From the NCBI RefSeq assembly GCF_024346355.1, contig NZ_JAGQCU010000003.1:124001-188000 (forward strand): DNA of 64,000 nucleotides, given 5' to 3'. The translations under genes were made by a program, and so were the position numbers. The notes beneath the pieces were generated by a model, which saw only the letters and a program-made list of their open reading frames with translations, ran no database searches and was not told where the DNA came from. Shown here piece after piece: positions 27,641 to 35,843 of this stretch. This DNA is from Cyanobium sp. ATX 6A2 (GTDB lineage Bacteria; Cyanobacteriota; Cyanobacteriia; PCC-6307; Cyanobiaceae). Numbering within the stretch: the first letter of the stretch is position 1; every line of letters begins with the position of its first letter.

Positions 27641-30600
27641 CTAGGCGCCGTCCCCGGTGGGGCCCACCCGCAGGCGCGAGCCGCGCTCACCGGCCACCAC
27701 CTCGATGCCGCTGCGGATGCGCTCGCGCAGGGCCGAGACATGGCTGATCAGGCCGATCATCCGTCCCCCCTCCCGCAGGCGGTCGAGCTCGTCCATCGCC
27801 AGCTGCAGGTTGTCGGGATCGAGGCTGCCGAAACCCTCATCGATGAACAGGGCATCGAGCCCCACCCCGCCGCTGTGGGCCTGCACCGTGTCGGCCACCC
27901 CCAGGGCCAGGGCCAGGGAGGCCTGGAAGGTCTCACCGCCCGAGAGGCTGGCCACCTCCCGCTCCTCGCCGGTGAAGGCATCGAGCACCCGCAGCCCCAG
28001 GCCCGCCTTGCTGCCCTTGCGCTGGCCGCTGTCGTCGCTGAGCAGCAGCTGGTAGCGGCCGCTGGTCATCTGCTCGAGGCGCTGGTTGGCATGGGTGCAG
28101 ATCTCCTCCAGGTAGGCCGAGAGCACCCAGCGCTGCAGGGAGATGTGGGGGGCGCTGCGGCCCCGGCAGCGGTCGGCCACGGCCGCCAGGCGGTCGGCGC
28201 GGGCCTGGGCGGCCGCCAGCGCCTCAGCGCCGGCCCGGTGGCGCTGGGCCAGATCGGCCAGGGCCGCAGCGGCGGCAGCGGCCTGGGCGCGGCGCTCCAC
28301 GGCGGCAGTGCGCTGGGCGTCGGCCTGCTCCAGGGCGGCGGCGGCGGCGGCCGTGTCGGGGCGCTCGATGGGCAGGTCCTGCAGCTCCGCGGCGGCCAGC
28401 ACCCCCTGCCAGCGCTGCCGCTCCTGATCGTGACCCTGAAGCGTCTGCTCCCAGCGCTGGCGCTGGGCGGGGTCCACCAGGGCGGCCTCCAGGGCCTCGC
28501 TGCTCTCGAACCCGGTTGCGGCAAGGTCGCCCGTGAGGCGCCGCAGCGCCTCAGCGCTGCGGCTGCGGGCGGCGGTGAGGGGTTCGAGCTGGCCAGCGAG
28601 CCCCTCCAGCAGGGGCTGCAGGGCATCCACGGTCGCCAGGGCGGCGGGCGGATCGAGGCCATCCGGCAGCCGGGCGGCCAGCCGCGCCTCGAGGCTGGCG
28701 CGGCGCTGCTGCTCCGCGCGCACCCGTTCGCCGGCCGCTGCCTGCTCCTGGCACACCTCCTGGAGGCGGGTTTCAAAGCTGGCCAGCTGCCGCTGCGCCG
28801 CCTCCAGGGCCGCCTCGCGGGCGGGCAGCGCCCGTGCCAGCAGGCGCGCCTGCTCGGAGGCCGCCCTGGCGGCGGCCAGGGCGCTGGTGGCAGCCAGGGC
28901 ATCGGCGTCAGCCACCTGGGCCTCAAGGGCGGCGCGCTGCCCCTGAACCCGGGCGAATGCCGCCTGCTCCCGGGCCTGCTGCTGCTCCGCCTGCGCAACG
29001 CGGGCGCGGGCGGCATCGATCGTCGCTGTCGCCACCGGGGCGGCACCGCCAGTGGCCGGTCGGGGATGGTCGAGGGAGCCGCACACGGGGCAGGGATCCC
29101 CGGCCTGCAAGCCACCCGCCAGCTGGGCGGCCATACCGGCGATCTGCTGTTCGCGGAGCTGCAGCTCCCGCTGCCGGCAGCTGAGCAGCTCCCGTTCGGC
29201 GTTCTGGTGGTGCTCCTGGGCCTGTTGCTCGTGGCGCACGGCCGCCTGCAGGGCCGCAAAGGCCTCCACCAGCGTCTGCGCCCGGACCTGGCGCTGCTCC
29301 AGGCCCTCCAGGCCGTCGCGGGCGCTGCGGGCCTGAAGCAGTTGCTGCTCCAGCTGCGGCAGTTGGCTGCGGCAATCGGCCACATGCTGCTGGCCGCGCA
29401 GCACGCGGTCGCTGCGGTCGGCCAATTCCGCCTCAGCCGCAGCCAGGGACTGGCTGGCCTGATGCACATCCGCCTGCAGGGCCAGCAGCACGTCAAGGGC
29501 GCCGCGATGGGCGGCCAGGGCGGTGAGGGCGGCGGTGAGGGCGCTGGGGGGGGGCAGTTGCAGGAGTTCGAGGGCCACCAGCACATCGGGCAGGCCCGCC
29601 CCCTGATCCCGGCAGCGGCGCGCGCGCTGGAGCAGATCGGAGCCGCGCTGCTCCAGCTGCTGCTGCTGGCTGCGGGCCTGCCGCCAGCCCAGCAGGCTGG
29701 CCCGCAGCGCCTCGGCCTGCTGGGCGCGGTCGAATTGCCGCCGGCTGGCGGCAATGGCGTCCGCCTGCAGATCGAGATCCTGCAGACGCCGCCGGGCCTC
29801 GGCGCGGCGATCCCAGCGTTCGGCAGCGGCCAGCAGCTCCAGCTGCTGGCGTCGCGCCTGCTCCCAGGCGGCATCTAGCCGCTGCCGCAGGCCCTCGGCC
29901 TGCTGGCGCTGGAGATCCACGGCGGCGAGCAGGGTCTCAATCTTGCCCTGATCGGCCGGCACTGCGGTGGGCTCATCGATGGCCCCAGCCTCGGGCTCAG
30001 CGGCTGGAACCCAGGGTTCAGCCAGGCGCCAGGCCTCCTGCCGCCAGGCCTCCAGCTGGCGGAGGCCATTGAGCACCTCGCCCACGGCTGCGCGCGCCTG
30101 CTCCTCCAGCCAGGCCGCGGCCCGCTCGTACAGCCCGGTGTCGAACAGGGTCTGAAGGAGGGCCTCGCGATCCTCCGGCCGGGCGCGCAGCACCTCCGCG
30201 AAGCGCCCCTGGGGCAGCAGGATCACCTGGCGAAACTGGTCGGCGTCGAGCCCCACCAGATCCACCACCTCGCGCAGCACCTCCGCCACCCCACCGGCCA
30301 CCGCCTCCTCACCATCGCTCCCGAGGCGGAACAGCGCGGCGCGGGCGGCGCGGGTGGTGGTGCCGCTGCCGCGCACCTTGGCCACCTCGCAGGCCGGCTG
30401 GCGTTCCACCCGCCAGCGGCCAGCGGGGGTGGAGAACTCCAGCAGCACCCGCGGCACCGCTGTGGGCGGGGCGTGCTGGGAGCGCAGGCCGCGCACACTG
30501 CGCTCGCCCGACACCACGCCGTAGAGCGCAAAGCAGAGGGCATCCAGCAGGTAGGTCTTGCCGGCGCCGGTGGTGCCATGGATCAGGAACAGGCCCTCGC

Positions 30601-30679
30601 GGGCGAGGGGATCGAAGTCGATCAGCACCGGCGCGGCATAGGGCCCGAAGGCCTCCAGCTCCAGGCGGTGGGGTCTCAC
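27641..30679 (-). CDS. sbcC: Exonuclease subunit SbcC
   Basis: 1012 aa from a GTG overlapping the sbcD stop by 4 nt (GTGA). A Rad50-like ATPase of the SbcCD nuclease that opens hairpins and processes blocked DNA ends. Walker A is GTTGAGKT (35-42), the zinc-hook CPVC is near residue 531 (GDPCPVCGSLDHP), the ABC signature is SLSGGETFQASLALALG (about 912-928), and Walker B is LFIDEGFGSLD (about 943). Long Gln/Ala/Arg-rich coiled coils flank the hook. Length is typical. Confidence 0.95.
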   Translation of the reverse strand: MRPHRLELEAFGPYAAPVLIDFDPLAREGLFLIHGTTGAGKTYLLDALCFALYGVVSGERSVRGLRSQHAPPTAVPRVLLEFSTPAGRWRVERQPACEVAKVRGSGTTTRAARAALFRLGSDGEEAVAGGVAEVLREVVDLVGLDADQFRQVILLPQGRFAEVLRARPEDREALLQTLFDTGLYERAAAWLEEQARAAVGEVLNGLRQLEAWRQEAWRLAEPWVPAAEPEAGAIDEPTAVPADQGKIETLLAAVDLQRQQAEGLRQRLDAAWEQARRQQLELLAAAERWDRRAEARRRLQDLDLQADAIAASRRQFDRAQQAEALRASLLGWRQARSQQQQLEQRGSDLLQRARRCRDQGAGLPDVLVALELLQLPPPSALTAALTALAAHRGALDVLLALQADVHQASQSLAAAEAELADRSDRVLRGQQHVADCRSQLPQLEQQLLQARSARDGLEGLEQRQVRAQTLVEAFAALQAAVRHEQQAQEHHQNAERELLSCRQRELQLREQQIAGMAAQLAGGLQAGDPCPVCGSLDHPRPATGGAAPVATATIDAARARVAQAEQQQAREQAAFARVQGQRAALEAQVADADALAATSALAAARAASEQARLLARALPAREAALEAAQRQLASFETRLQEVCQEQAAAGERVRAEQQRRASLEARLAARLPDGLDPPAALATVDALQPLLEGLAGQLEPLTAARSRSAEALRRLTGDLAATGFESSEALEAALVDPAQRQRWEQTLQGHDQERQRWQGVLAAAELQDLPIERPDTAAAAAALEQADAQRTAAVERRAQAAAAAAALADLAQRHRAGAEALAAAQARADRLAAVADRCRGRSAPHISLQRWVLSAYLEEICTHANQRLEQMTSGRYQLLLSDDSGQRKGSKAGLGLRVLDAFTGEEREVASLSGGETFQASLALALGVADTVQAHSGGVGLDALFIDEGFGSLDPDNLQLAMDELDRLREGGRMIGLISHVSALRERIRSGIEVVAGERGSRLRVGPTGDGA

Positions 30680-31875
30680 GGGCGGCGGGCGGCCGCCTGG
30701 GCCAGGGCCTGACGCAGCAAACGCTCCTCCTCGCCGTCCGCAGGCCGGCCCTGCTGGTCGGCGAAGAAGGCCAGGGTGCGCTGCAGCGGATCGGCGGCCT
30801 GAAGGATGCGCTGCCTGCGTTCGCTGGCGCCGGCCCGGGGCTGCTCGGGTGGCTGGTGGCGCAGCTCCACGGCGTGGGGGAAGCGCTGCCGCAGGCGCGC
30901 CATGGCCTGGCGGGGCAGCTGTTCGTCGCTGAGCAGGGCCCGCACCCAGGCGCCGCGGGCCTCCTCCAGCCGGGGATCGCTGAGCAGCTGCTCCAGCGGC
31001 CCCGTGAGGGTGCGCAGGGGGCGGCCCACCCCCAGCGGCACCACCTCCAGCGTGGGACTGCCCTGGGGATCGAGCTCCACCACCCGCACGCTCTTCACCT
31101 GATCCTGCTCGGAGAAGGAGTAGGGGAGGGGTGTGCCGCTGTAGGCGAGCCGCGGGCCATCGAGCTGCTGGGCGCCGTGCAGATGGCCCAGGGCCACGTA
31201 GTTGAAGCCGGCGAAGGTGGGCACCGCCACGGCCTCCGCGTTGCCCACGGAGAGGTCGCGTTCCGATTCGCTGCTGCGGCCACCGGCCACGAAGGCGTGG
31301 GCCACCAGCACCGAGCGCACCCCTGGGCGACGGGCCAGATCGGCGCGGACCGGCAGCAGGGCCAGCTCCATCGCCAGCTGGTGGTCGACTCGGGCGGGGC
31401 GCTGGGGCTCCAGCTGCCCAGCAGCCGTGGCGGCGGCGAGCAGCTGCAGGGCAGGCCCCTCCAGCAGGGGCTCGAGATAGGGCAGGGGGTACACCGCCAC
31501 CGGCGCTCCGCCGCCACGGGGGGTCACCAGCACCGGCTCGGCGGCCCGCTGCCAACGGCCGCGGATGGTCACCCCCTGGGCGGCCAGCAGCTCGTCGTAC
31601 ACCGACACGCGCACGTGGGAATCGTGGTTGCCGGCGATCGCCACCACCGCCGCGCCCCCGGCGCGCAAGCGCGCCAGGGTGTCTGTGAACAGGCGCACCG
31701 CGTCGGCCGGGGGGATGGCACGGTCGTAGAGATCGCCGGCGATCACCACCAGATCCACCGCCGCCTCGCCGGCCAGCTCCACCAGCCGGTCCATGGCCCG
31801 GGCCTGCTCATCGAGCAACGAGAGGCCGTGGAACTGGCGGCCGAGGTGCCAGTCGGAGGTGTGCAGCAGGCGCAA
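30676..31875 (-). CDS. sbcD: Exonuclease subunit SbcD
   Basis: 399 aa. The start is a TTG at 31875, giving (M)RLLHTSDWHLGRQF exactly at the family N-terminus; no ATG fits. Mre11-type metallophosphoesterase motifs follow: SDWHLG, VIAGDLYDRAIPP, IAGNHDSH, LVAHAF and ALGHLHGAQ, which bind two Mn ions. It works with SbcC as a DNA end-processing nuclease. It is 4 nt from the preceding small membrane-protein gene and overlaps sbcC by 4 nt, forming a tight unit. Confidence 0.95.
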   Translation of the reverse strand: MRLLHTSDWHLGRQFHGLSLLDEQARAMDRLVELAGEAAVDLVVIAGDLYDRAIPPADAVRLFTDTLARLRAGGAAVVAIAGNHDSHVRVSVYDELLAAQGVTIRGRWQRAAEPVLVTPRGGGAPVAVYPLPYLEPLLEGPALQLLAAATAAGQLEPQRPARVDHQLAMELALLPVRADLARRPGVRSVLVAHAFVAGGRSSESERDLSVGNAEAVAVPTFAGFNYVALGHLHGAQQLDGPRLAYSGTPLPYSFSEQDQVKSVRVVELDPQGSPTLEVVPLGVGRPLRTLTGPLEQLLSDPRLEEARGAWVRALLSDEQLPRQAMARLRQRFPHAVELRHQPPEQPRAGASERRQRILQAADPLQRTLAFFADQQGRPADGEEERLLRQALAQAAARRP

Positions 31876-31879
31876 GGGT

Positions 31880-32218
31880 TCAGGCGCGGCTGCGGCGCAC
31901 GGCCACCCCGGCCTCGATGGCGGTGACCAGGGCCAGCACGAGGAAGCCCGCCAGCCCCACCAGCTGGTTGCGGGCCACCACATCGGCCATCAGCTCCGGG
32001 TCGATGTCGGCGGCCTGCGCCGCCCCGAGGGCGAACCAGCCCGCCGCCGCGGCGGAGGTGATCCAGTAGGCCCGCCAGCGACGTTGATAGATGTAGCCCG
32101 TGCCGAGCCCGGGCACCACGTTGAGCAGCACCGCCACCCAGGTGCTGGAGGCCGAGAGCAGCTGCTGGCGGCTGGGAAACTGGGGGGTGGGGTCCATCGG
32201 CTCAGCGGGCATGGGCAC
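31880..32218 (-). CDS. Small membrane protein
   Basis: 112 aa; an internal ATG would shorten it to about 105 (MDPTPQFPSRQQLL). Hydrophobic helices at about 27-42 (TWVAVLLNVVPGLGTGYIYQ), 50-68 and 85-107. The PGLGTGYIYQRRWRAYWIT segment recalls TM2-type or similar small cyanobacterial membrane proteins. The stop lies 4 bp before the sbcD TTG, so translation may be coupled. Function unknown. Confidence 0.75.
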   Translation of the reverse strand: MPMPAEPMDPTPQFPSRQQLLSASSTWVAVLLNVVPGLGTGYIYQRRWRAYWITSAAAAGWFALGAAQAADIDPELMADVVARNQLVGLAGFLVLALVTAIEAGVAVRRSRA

Positions 32219-32261
32219 AGAAGGCAGGGGCGCGGTGTCCCATGCCTAGCGCAACCGGCGC

Positions 32262-32675
32262 TCAGGCCAGCAAAGCCTCCCACTGGCGCAGGAGTCCGCC
32301 GGGCAGCGGGCGCGGCTGATAATCGCGCGGGTCGCTGGGGCCGTGGCGAATCACGGCGTTCACCAGCACCGCGGCGCTGCTGCTGCGGTTGATGGCGCCG
32401 TGGGGCACACCGGGGGGGATGCGCACCCAGGTGGGTTCATCTTCGCGCAGGGTGATGCGCCGCAGCTGACGGTTCTCGAGCACCACCAGCTCCAGCGAGC
32501 CGCGCAGCACGCGCAGCTGATCGGTCTGGCGGCGGTGGCAGAAGAGGGTGCAGCTGGTGTCGGTGCTGATCTCGGCGATCAGGGTTTCATCACTGCTGAG
32601 GGGATCGGAGAACAGAGTGGCGCCGGCGCGGTTGTGCGCCACCGAGGCCACCTCGATGCGTCGTGACAGGGCCAT
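32262..32675 (-). CDS. Cupin-fold protein, dTDP-rhamnose epimerase-related
   Basis: 137 aa. A single cupin or jelly-roll barrel is suggested by LFCHRRQTDQLRVLRGSLEL, ITLREDEPTWVRIPPGVPHG and the final VLVNAVIRHG strand; IPPGVPHG is the RmlC-like turn. Short for a true RmlC epimerase and lacking its catalytic His/Asp context, so probably a binding or regulatory cupin. Cyanobacterial homologues are annotated as epimerase-related. Divergent from the PfkB kinase by 149 bp. Confidence 0.7.
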   Translation of the reverse strand: MALSRRIEVASVAHNRAGATLFSDPLSSDETLIAEISTDTSCTLFCHRRQTDQLRVLRGSLELVVLENRQLRRITLREDEPTWVRIPPGVPHGAINRSSSAAVLVNAVIRHGPSDPRDYQPRPLPGGLLRQWEALLA

Positions 32676-32824
32676 GACGACTGGTGTGTAGTTCTTGAAG
32701 AATCACAACGGGTTTGCGGTGTTGGCGTGCCGTCGGACACCAATCGCTGCAGCGGTGTGCAAGGCCTCACAAAAGCGCCCCGCCTCCACGGCCCCGACCG
32801 CCCAGCCCCCAGCACCGCCCAGCC

Positions 32825-33760
32825 ATGGCCGCCCCGATTCCCCTGAAGCCCATTCCCCTGGAGCAGCTGCCGAGCCTGCCTCCCCTGCGCCTGGCCGTGG
32901 TGGGGCACGTGGAGGTGGTGAGCTTTGTGATGGTGGAGCGGTTGCCGCAGGCCGGCCTGGTGCAGACGGCCTGCCAGTGCCTGGAGCTGCCGGGCGGCGC
33001 CGGTGCCGTGGCGGCGGTGCAGCTGGCACGGCTCACCGGTGCGCCGGTGCGTTTCTTCACGGCCCTGGGCCGTGACGCGCTGGGCGAGGCGGCGGCCCTG
33101 ACCCTGAGCGAACTGGGCCTCGACCTGCAGGTGGCCTGGCGTGATGCCCCCACCCGCCGTGGCATCAGCCTCTGCGATCGCTCCGGTGAGCGCAGCATCG
33201 TGGTGATCGGAGAGCGGCTGGGGCCGCAGGCCGACGATCCCCTGCCCTGGCACGAGCTGGCCCACTGCGATGGCCTCTTCGCCAGCGCCGCCGATGCCGG
33301 GGCCCTGCACCTGGCCCGGGCCGCCCGCGTGCTTACGGCCACACCACGGCTGCGGCTGCAGGTGCTGCAGGAGGCGGGGGTGGCAGTCGATGCCCTGATC
33401 GGCAGCGCGCTGGATCCGGCCGAGCAGGTGCCTGCCGGCGCCCTGCAGCCCCCACCGACCCTGCGCATCGCCACCGCCGGGGCCGCGGGAGGCCAGGCGG
33501 AGCCGCTGGGTCCGTTCGCCGCGCCGCCGCGGCAGCAACCGGTGGTGGACAGCTACGGCGCCGGCGACAGCTTCGCGGCAGGCGTGACTGCAGGCCTGGC
33601 TGCCGGCTGGAGCCCGGAGCAGGCGATCAGCCTGGGCTGTCACTGCGGCAGCGCCTGCCTTGATGGCCTGGGGCCCTATGCCAGCCAGCTGTGCTGGCAG
33701 GGCGGAGCCTGGCGTCAGGCCGGTATCGGCACGACGTCCCCATCCAGGCGGGCGAAGTAG
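32825..33760 (+). CDS. PfkB-family sugar/nucleoside kinase
   Basis: 311 aa from the ATG at 32825. The N-terminal VVGHVEVVSFVMVERLPQ and GGAGAVAAVQLARL segments form the ribokinase substrate site, and DSYGAGDSFAAG near residue 249 is the PfkB signature with the catalytic Asp and anion hole. The substrate is not predictable; sugars and nucleosides are both possible. The 3' end overlaps the convergent carbonic-anhydrase-like gene by 46 bp. Confidence 0.87.
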   Translation: MAAPIPLKPIPLEQLPSLPPLRLAVVGHVEVVSFVMVERLPQAGLVQTACQCLELPGGAGAVAAVQLARLTGAPVRFFTALGRDALGEAAALTLSELGLDLQVAWRDAPTRRGISLCDRSGERSIVVIGERLGPQADDPLPWHELAHCDGLFASAADAGALHLARAARVLTATPRLRLQVLQEAGVAVDALIGSALDPAEQVPAGALQPPPTLRIATAGAAGGQAEPLGPFAAPPRQQPVVDSYGAGDSFAAGVTAGLAAGWSPEQAISLGCHCGSACLDGLGPYASQLCWQGGAWRQAGIGTTSPSRRAK

Positions 33761-34326
33761 AGCTGCACCGAGAGCTGCGGCTCCCGGGCCAGGATCTGGT
33801 CCCGTGCGCGCCGCAGGGTGCGGGCATGGAACTCCTGCTCGGCCTGCAGGTCGAAGAAGGGTTCCGGGTGGATGGCGGCGTAGGCGCCGCAGTCCTGGTG
33901 ATCCACCAGGATCACCTCAGGGATGTGATGGAGAGAGCGCGAGAGCTGCAGCTGATCCCAGAAGGCGCGGGCGTCGGCGCGGTGGGGGAAGCCTGTGAGG
34001 GCCAGGGAAGCCCCCGCCAGGGCCACCCAGTCGACGGCGCCGCTGAGCTGCTGCCGGGCCAGGAAGGCGTGCTCCTGCTCCACGAAGCGGAAGTCGATGC
34101 AGCTGAGCACCAGGGCTCTGGCCTGCTCAACAGGGGGCGCCGGATCCTCGGCCCCCGCCCGCCGGGGCAGCAGCAGGCCGGCGCCACCGGCCAGGGCGAC
34201 GCCGGCGAGCCGGCCAAGCAGCTGCCGCCGGGAGAGCGCATCGCTGCCGCCGCGCCTGGGACGGCAGCAGGGGCAGCGGCAAGGGATGGGTTGCACCGGC
34301 TGGTGCGGGGACGTTCCGGCCTCCAT
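33715..34326 (-). CDS. Beta-carbonic-anhydrase-like protein with Tat-type signal
   Basis: 203 aa. The N-terminus is Cys-rich (CRCPCCRP) then SRRQLLGRLAGVALAGGAGL, a twin-arginine-like signal with R33-R34 and an AGA cleavage-like site near 59. The mature part has a beta-carbonic-anhydrase zinc pattern: C76 with the Asp-x-Arg dyad (SCIDFRF; D78, R80) and H143-x-x-C146 (DHQDCGAYA). That is what a Cys/His/Cys zinc site with the Asp-Arg dyad requires. The chain is short and the rest is divergent, so activity is uncertain. It may be exported to the periplasm or thylakoid lumen. Confidence 0.7.
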   Translation of the reverse strand: MEAGTSPHQPVQPIPCRCPCCRPRRGGSDALSRRQLLGRLAGVALAGGAGLLLPRRAGAEDPAPPVEQARALVLSCIDFRFVEQEHAFLARQQLSGAVDWVALAGASLALTGFPHRADARAFWDQLQLSRSLHHIPEVILVDHQDCGAYAAIHPEPFFDLQAEQEFHARTLRRARDQILAREPQLSVQLYFARLDGDVVPIPA

Positions 34327-34364
34327 GGCGGCCAGGCTATGGAGCAGCAGGGTTGAAGCGGGCT

Positions 34365-35843
34365 ATGGGCAAACGACGGCGACCGCTGATCGGGGTGATG
34401 GGGGCCGGCGAGGGGGCCAGCCCCAGGGATCTGTCGCTGGCGGAGGAGCTGGGCCGGGCCATCGCCCGGCAGGGCTGGGGCCTGCTCAGCGGCGGGCGGC
34501 CCTGCGGGGTGATGGCGGCGGCCAGCCGCGGCGCCATGGCCGTGGACGGCCACCTGGTGGTGGGCCTGCTGCCGGATGACGGCGCCGGCGGCCGACGGGA
34601 GGAGACCGCGGCGGAGCTCGACGTGGCCCTGTTCACCGGCATGGGCCAGGCCCGCAACGTGATCAACGTGCTCAGCAGCGACGTGGTGGTGGTGTGCGGC
34701 GCGGGCGGTGCCGGCACCGCGTCGGAGGCGGCCCACGCGCTCAAGGCCGGTCGGCCGCTGCTGCTGCTGGCGACCGCGCAGCCCTGGATCGAGCTGTTCT
34801 CCTACCTCGATGCGGGCGTGTTGGTGTGCGCCACGGTGGAGGAGGCCATCGCCGCCATCGCCAACCGGCTGACCGGCGCGGCGGAGCCAGAGGCCGCCGC
34901 GGCATCCGGCGCTGCCAGCTCAGTGGGCCGAGAGGGCGGGCGCCTGCCCGTGGCCCTGGTGCAGCTGCAGGCCGGCGAGGACGCCGCCGCCAACCGCCGC
35001 CACGCCGAAGCCTGGCTGGAGCGGGCCCTGCAGCCCCGCCCGGGCCTCCCGGCGCCGCGGCTGCTGATGCTGCCGGAGATCTGGAACGCCCCCTACGCGG
35101 CAGAGCGGTTCACGGACTTCGCCGAGCCCATTCCCGAACCCGGCAGCTCCCTGCTCGATGGGCCCTCAGCATCGCTTTCGATGGTGGCGCGGCTGGCGCG
35201 GCGCCACGGCGTGGCGGTGATCGCCGGTTCGATCCCCGAGCGCGGCGCCGATGGACGGCTCTACAACACCGGCACCGTGATCGACGCGCAGGGGCGGCTG
35301 CTGGCGAAGCACCGCAAGCTGCACCTCTTCGATGTGGACGTACCAGGCGGCATCCGCTTCCGCGAATCCGACAGCCTCAGCCCCGGCCAGCGGCTCACGG
35401 TGCTGCCGGGGGAGGGCGACCCGCTGGCCACGGGTCTCGCCGAACCGCCGAGCCTGGGCCTGCTGATCTGCTACGACATCCGCTTCCCGGAGCTGGCCCT
35501 GCTGATGCGACAACGCCACGGCTGCGCGCTGCTGGCCTGTCCCGCGGCCTTCAACACCACCACCGGCCCGCGCCACTGGCACCTGCTGATGCGTGCCCGT
35601 GCGGTGGATAGCCAGTGCTTCCTGCTGGCCTGCTCCAGCGCCCGCCCGCTCGGTGGCGAGGGCTATCCGAGCTACGGCCATTCGCTGGTGGTGGACCCCT
35701 GGGGCACGGTGATCGCCGAAGCCGGCATCGGCGAGCAGGTGCTGCATGCCGAGCTGGATCTTGAGCAGGTGGCCCTGGCCCGCCAGGCGATCCCCACCGG
35801 CTCCCAGCGCCGCCGCGATCTCTACCGCCTGGAGCCCGCGTGA
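34365..35843 (+). CDS. Fused SLOG (LOG/TIGR00725-like) and nitrilase-superfamily protein
   Basis: 492 aa from the ATG at 34365. Residues 1-170 form a Rossmann SLOG domain: LIGVMGAGEG, GWGLLSGGRPCGVMAAASRG and the GAGGAGTASEAAHAL loop that replaces the PGGxGTxxE motif of cytokinin-activating LOG enzymes. After a short Ala-rich linker, 194-492 form a carbon-nitrogen hydrolase with the full triad E238 (MLPEIW), K318 (KHRKLHLFD) and C369 (LLICYDIRFPE), like omega-amidase/Nit2. Both halves look functional. The next gene starts on the last base of this stop codon (TGATG). Confidence 0.88.
   Translation: MGKRRRPLIGVMGAGEGASPRDLSLAEELGRAIARQGWGLLSGGRPCGVMAAASRGAMAVDGHLVVGLLPDDGAGGRREETAAELDVALFTGMGQARNVINVLSSDVVVVCGAGGAGTASEAAHALKAGRPLLLLATAQPWIELFSYLDAGVLVCATVEEAIAAIANRLTGAAEPEAAAASGAASSVGREGGRLPVALVQLQAGEDAAANRRHAEAWLERALQPRPGLPAPRLLMLPEIWNAPYAAERFTDFAEPIPEPGSSLLDGPSASLSMVARLARRHGVAVIAGSIPERGADGRLYNTGTVIDAQGRLLAKHRKLHLFDVDVPGGIRFRESDSLSPGQRLTVLPGEGDPLATGLAEPPSLGLLICYDIRFPELALLMRQRHGCALLACPAAFNTTTGPRHWHLLMRARAVDSQCFLLACSSARPLGGEGYPSYGHSLVVDPWGTVIAEAGIGEQVLHAELDLEQVALARQAIPTGSQRRRDLYRLEPA

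Noticed and set aside
27386-29878. 830-residue plus-strand frame opposite sbcC
   Set aside because: Shadow of the Gln/Ala/Arg-rich coiled coil of SbcC; no motif.
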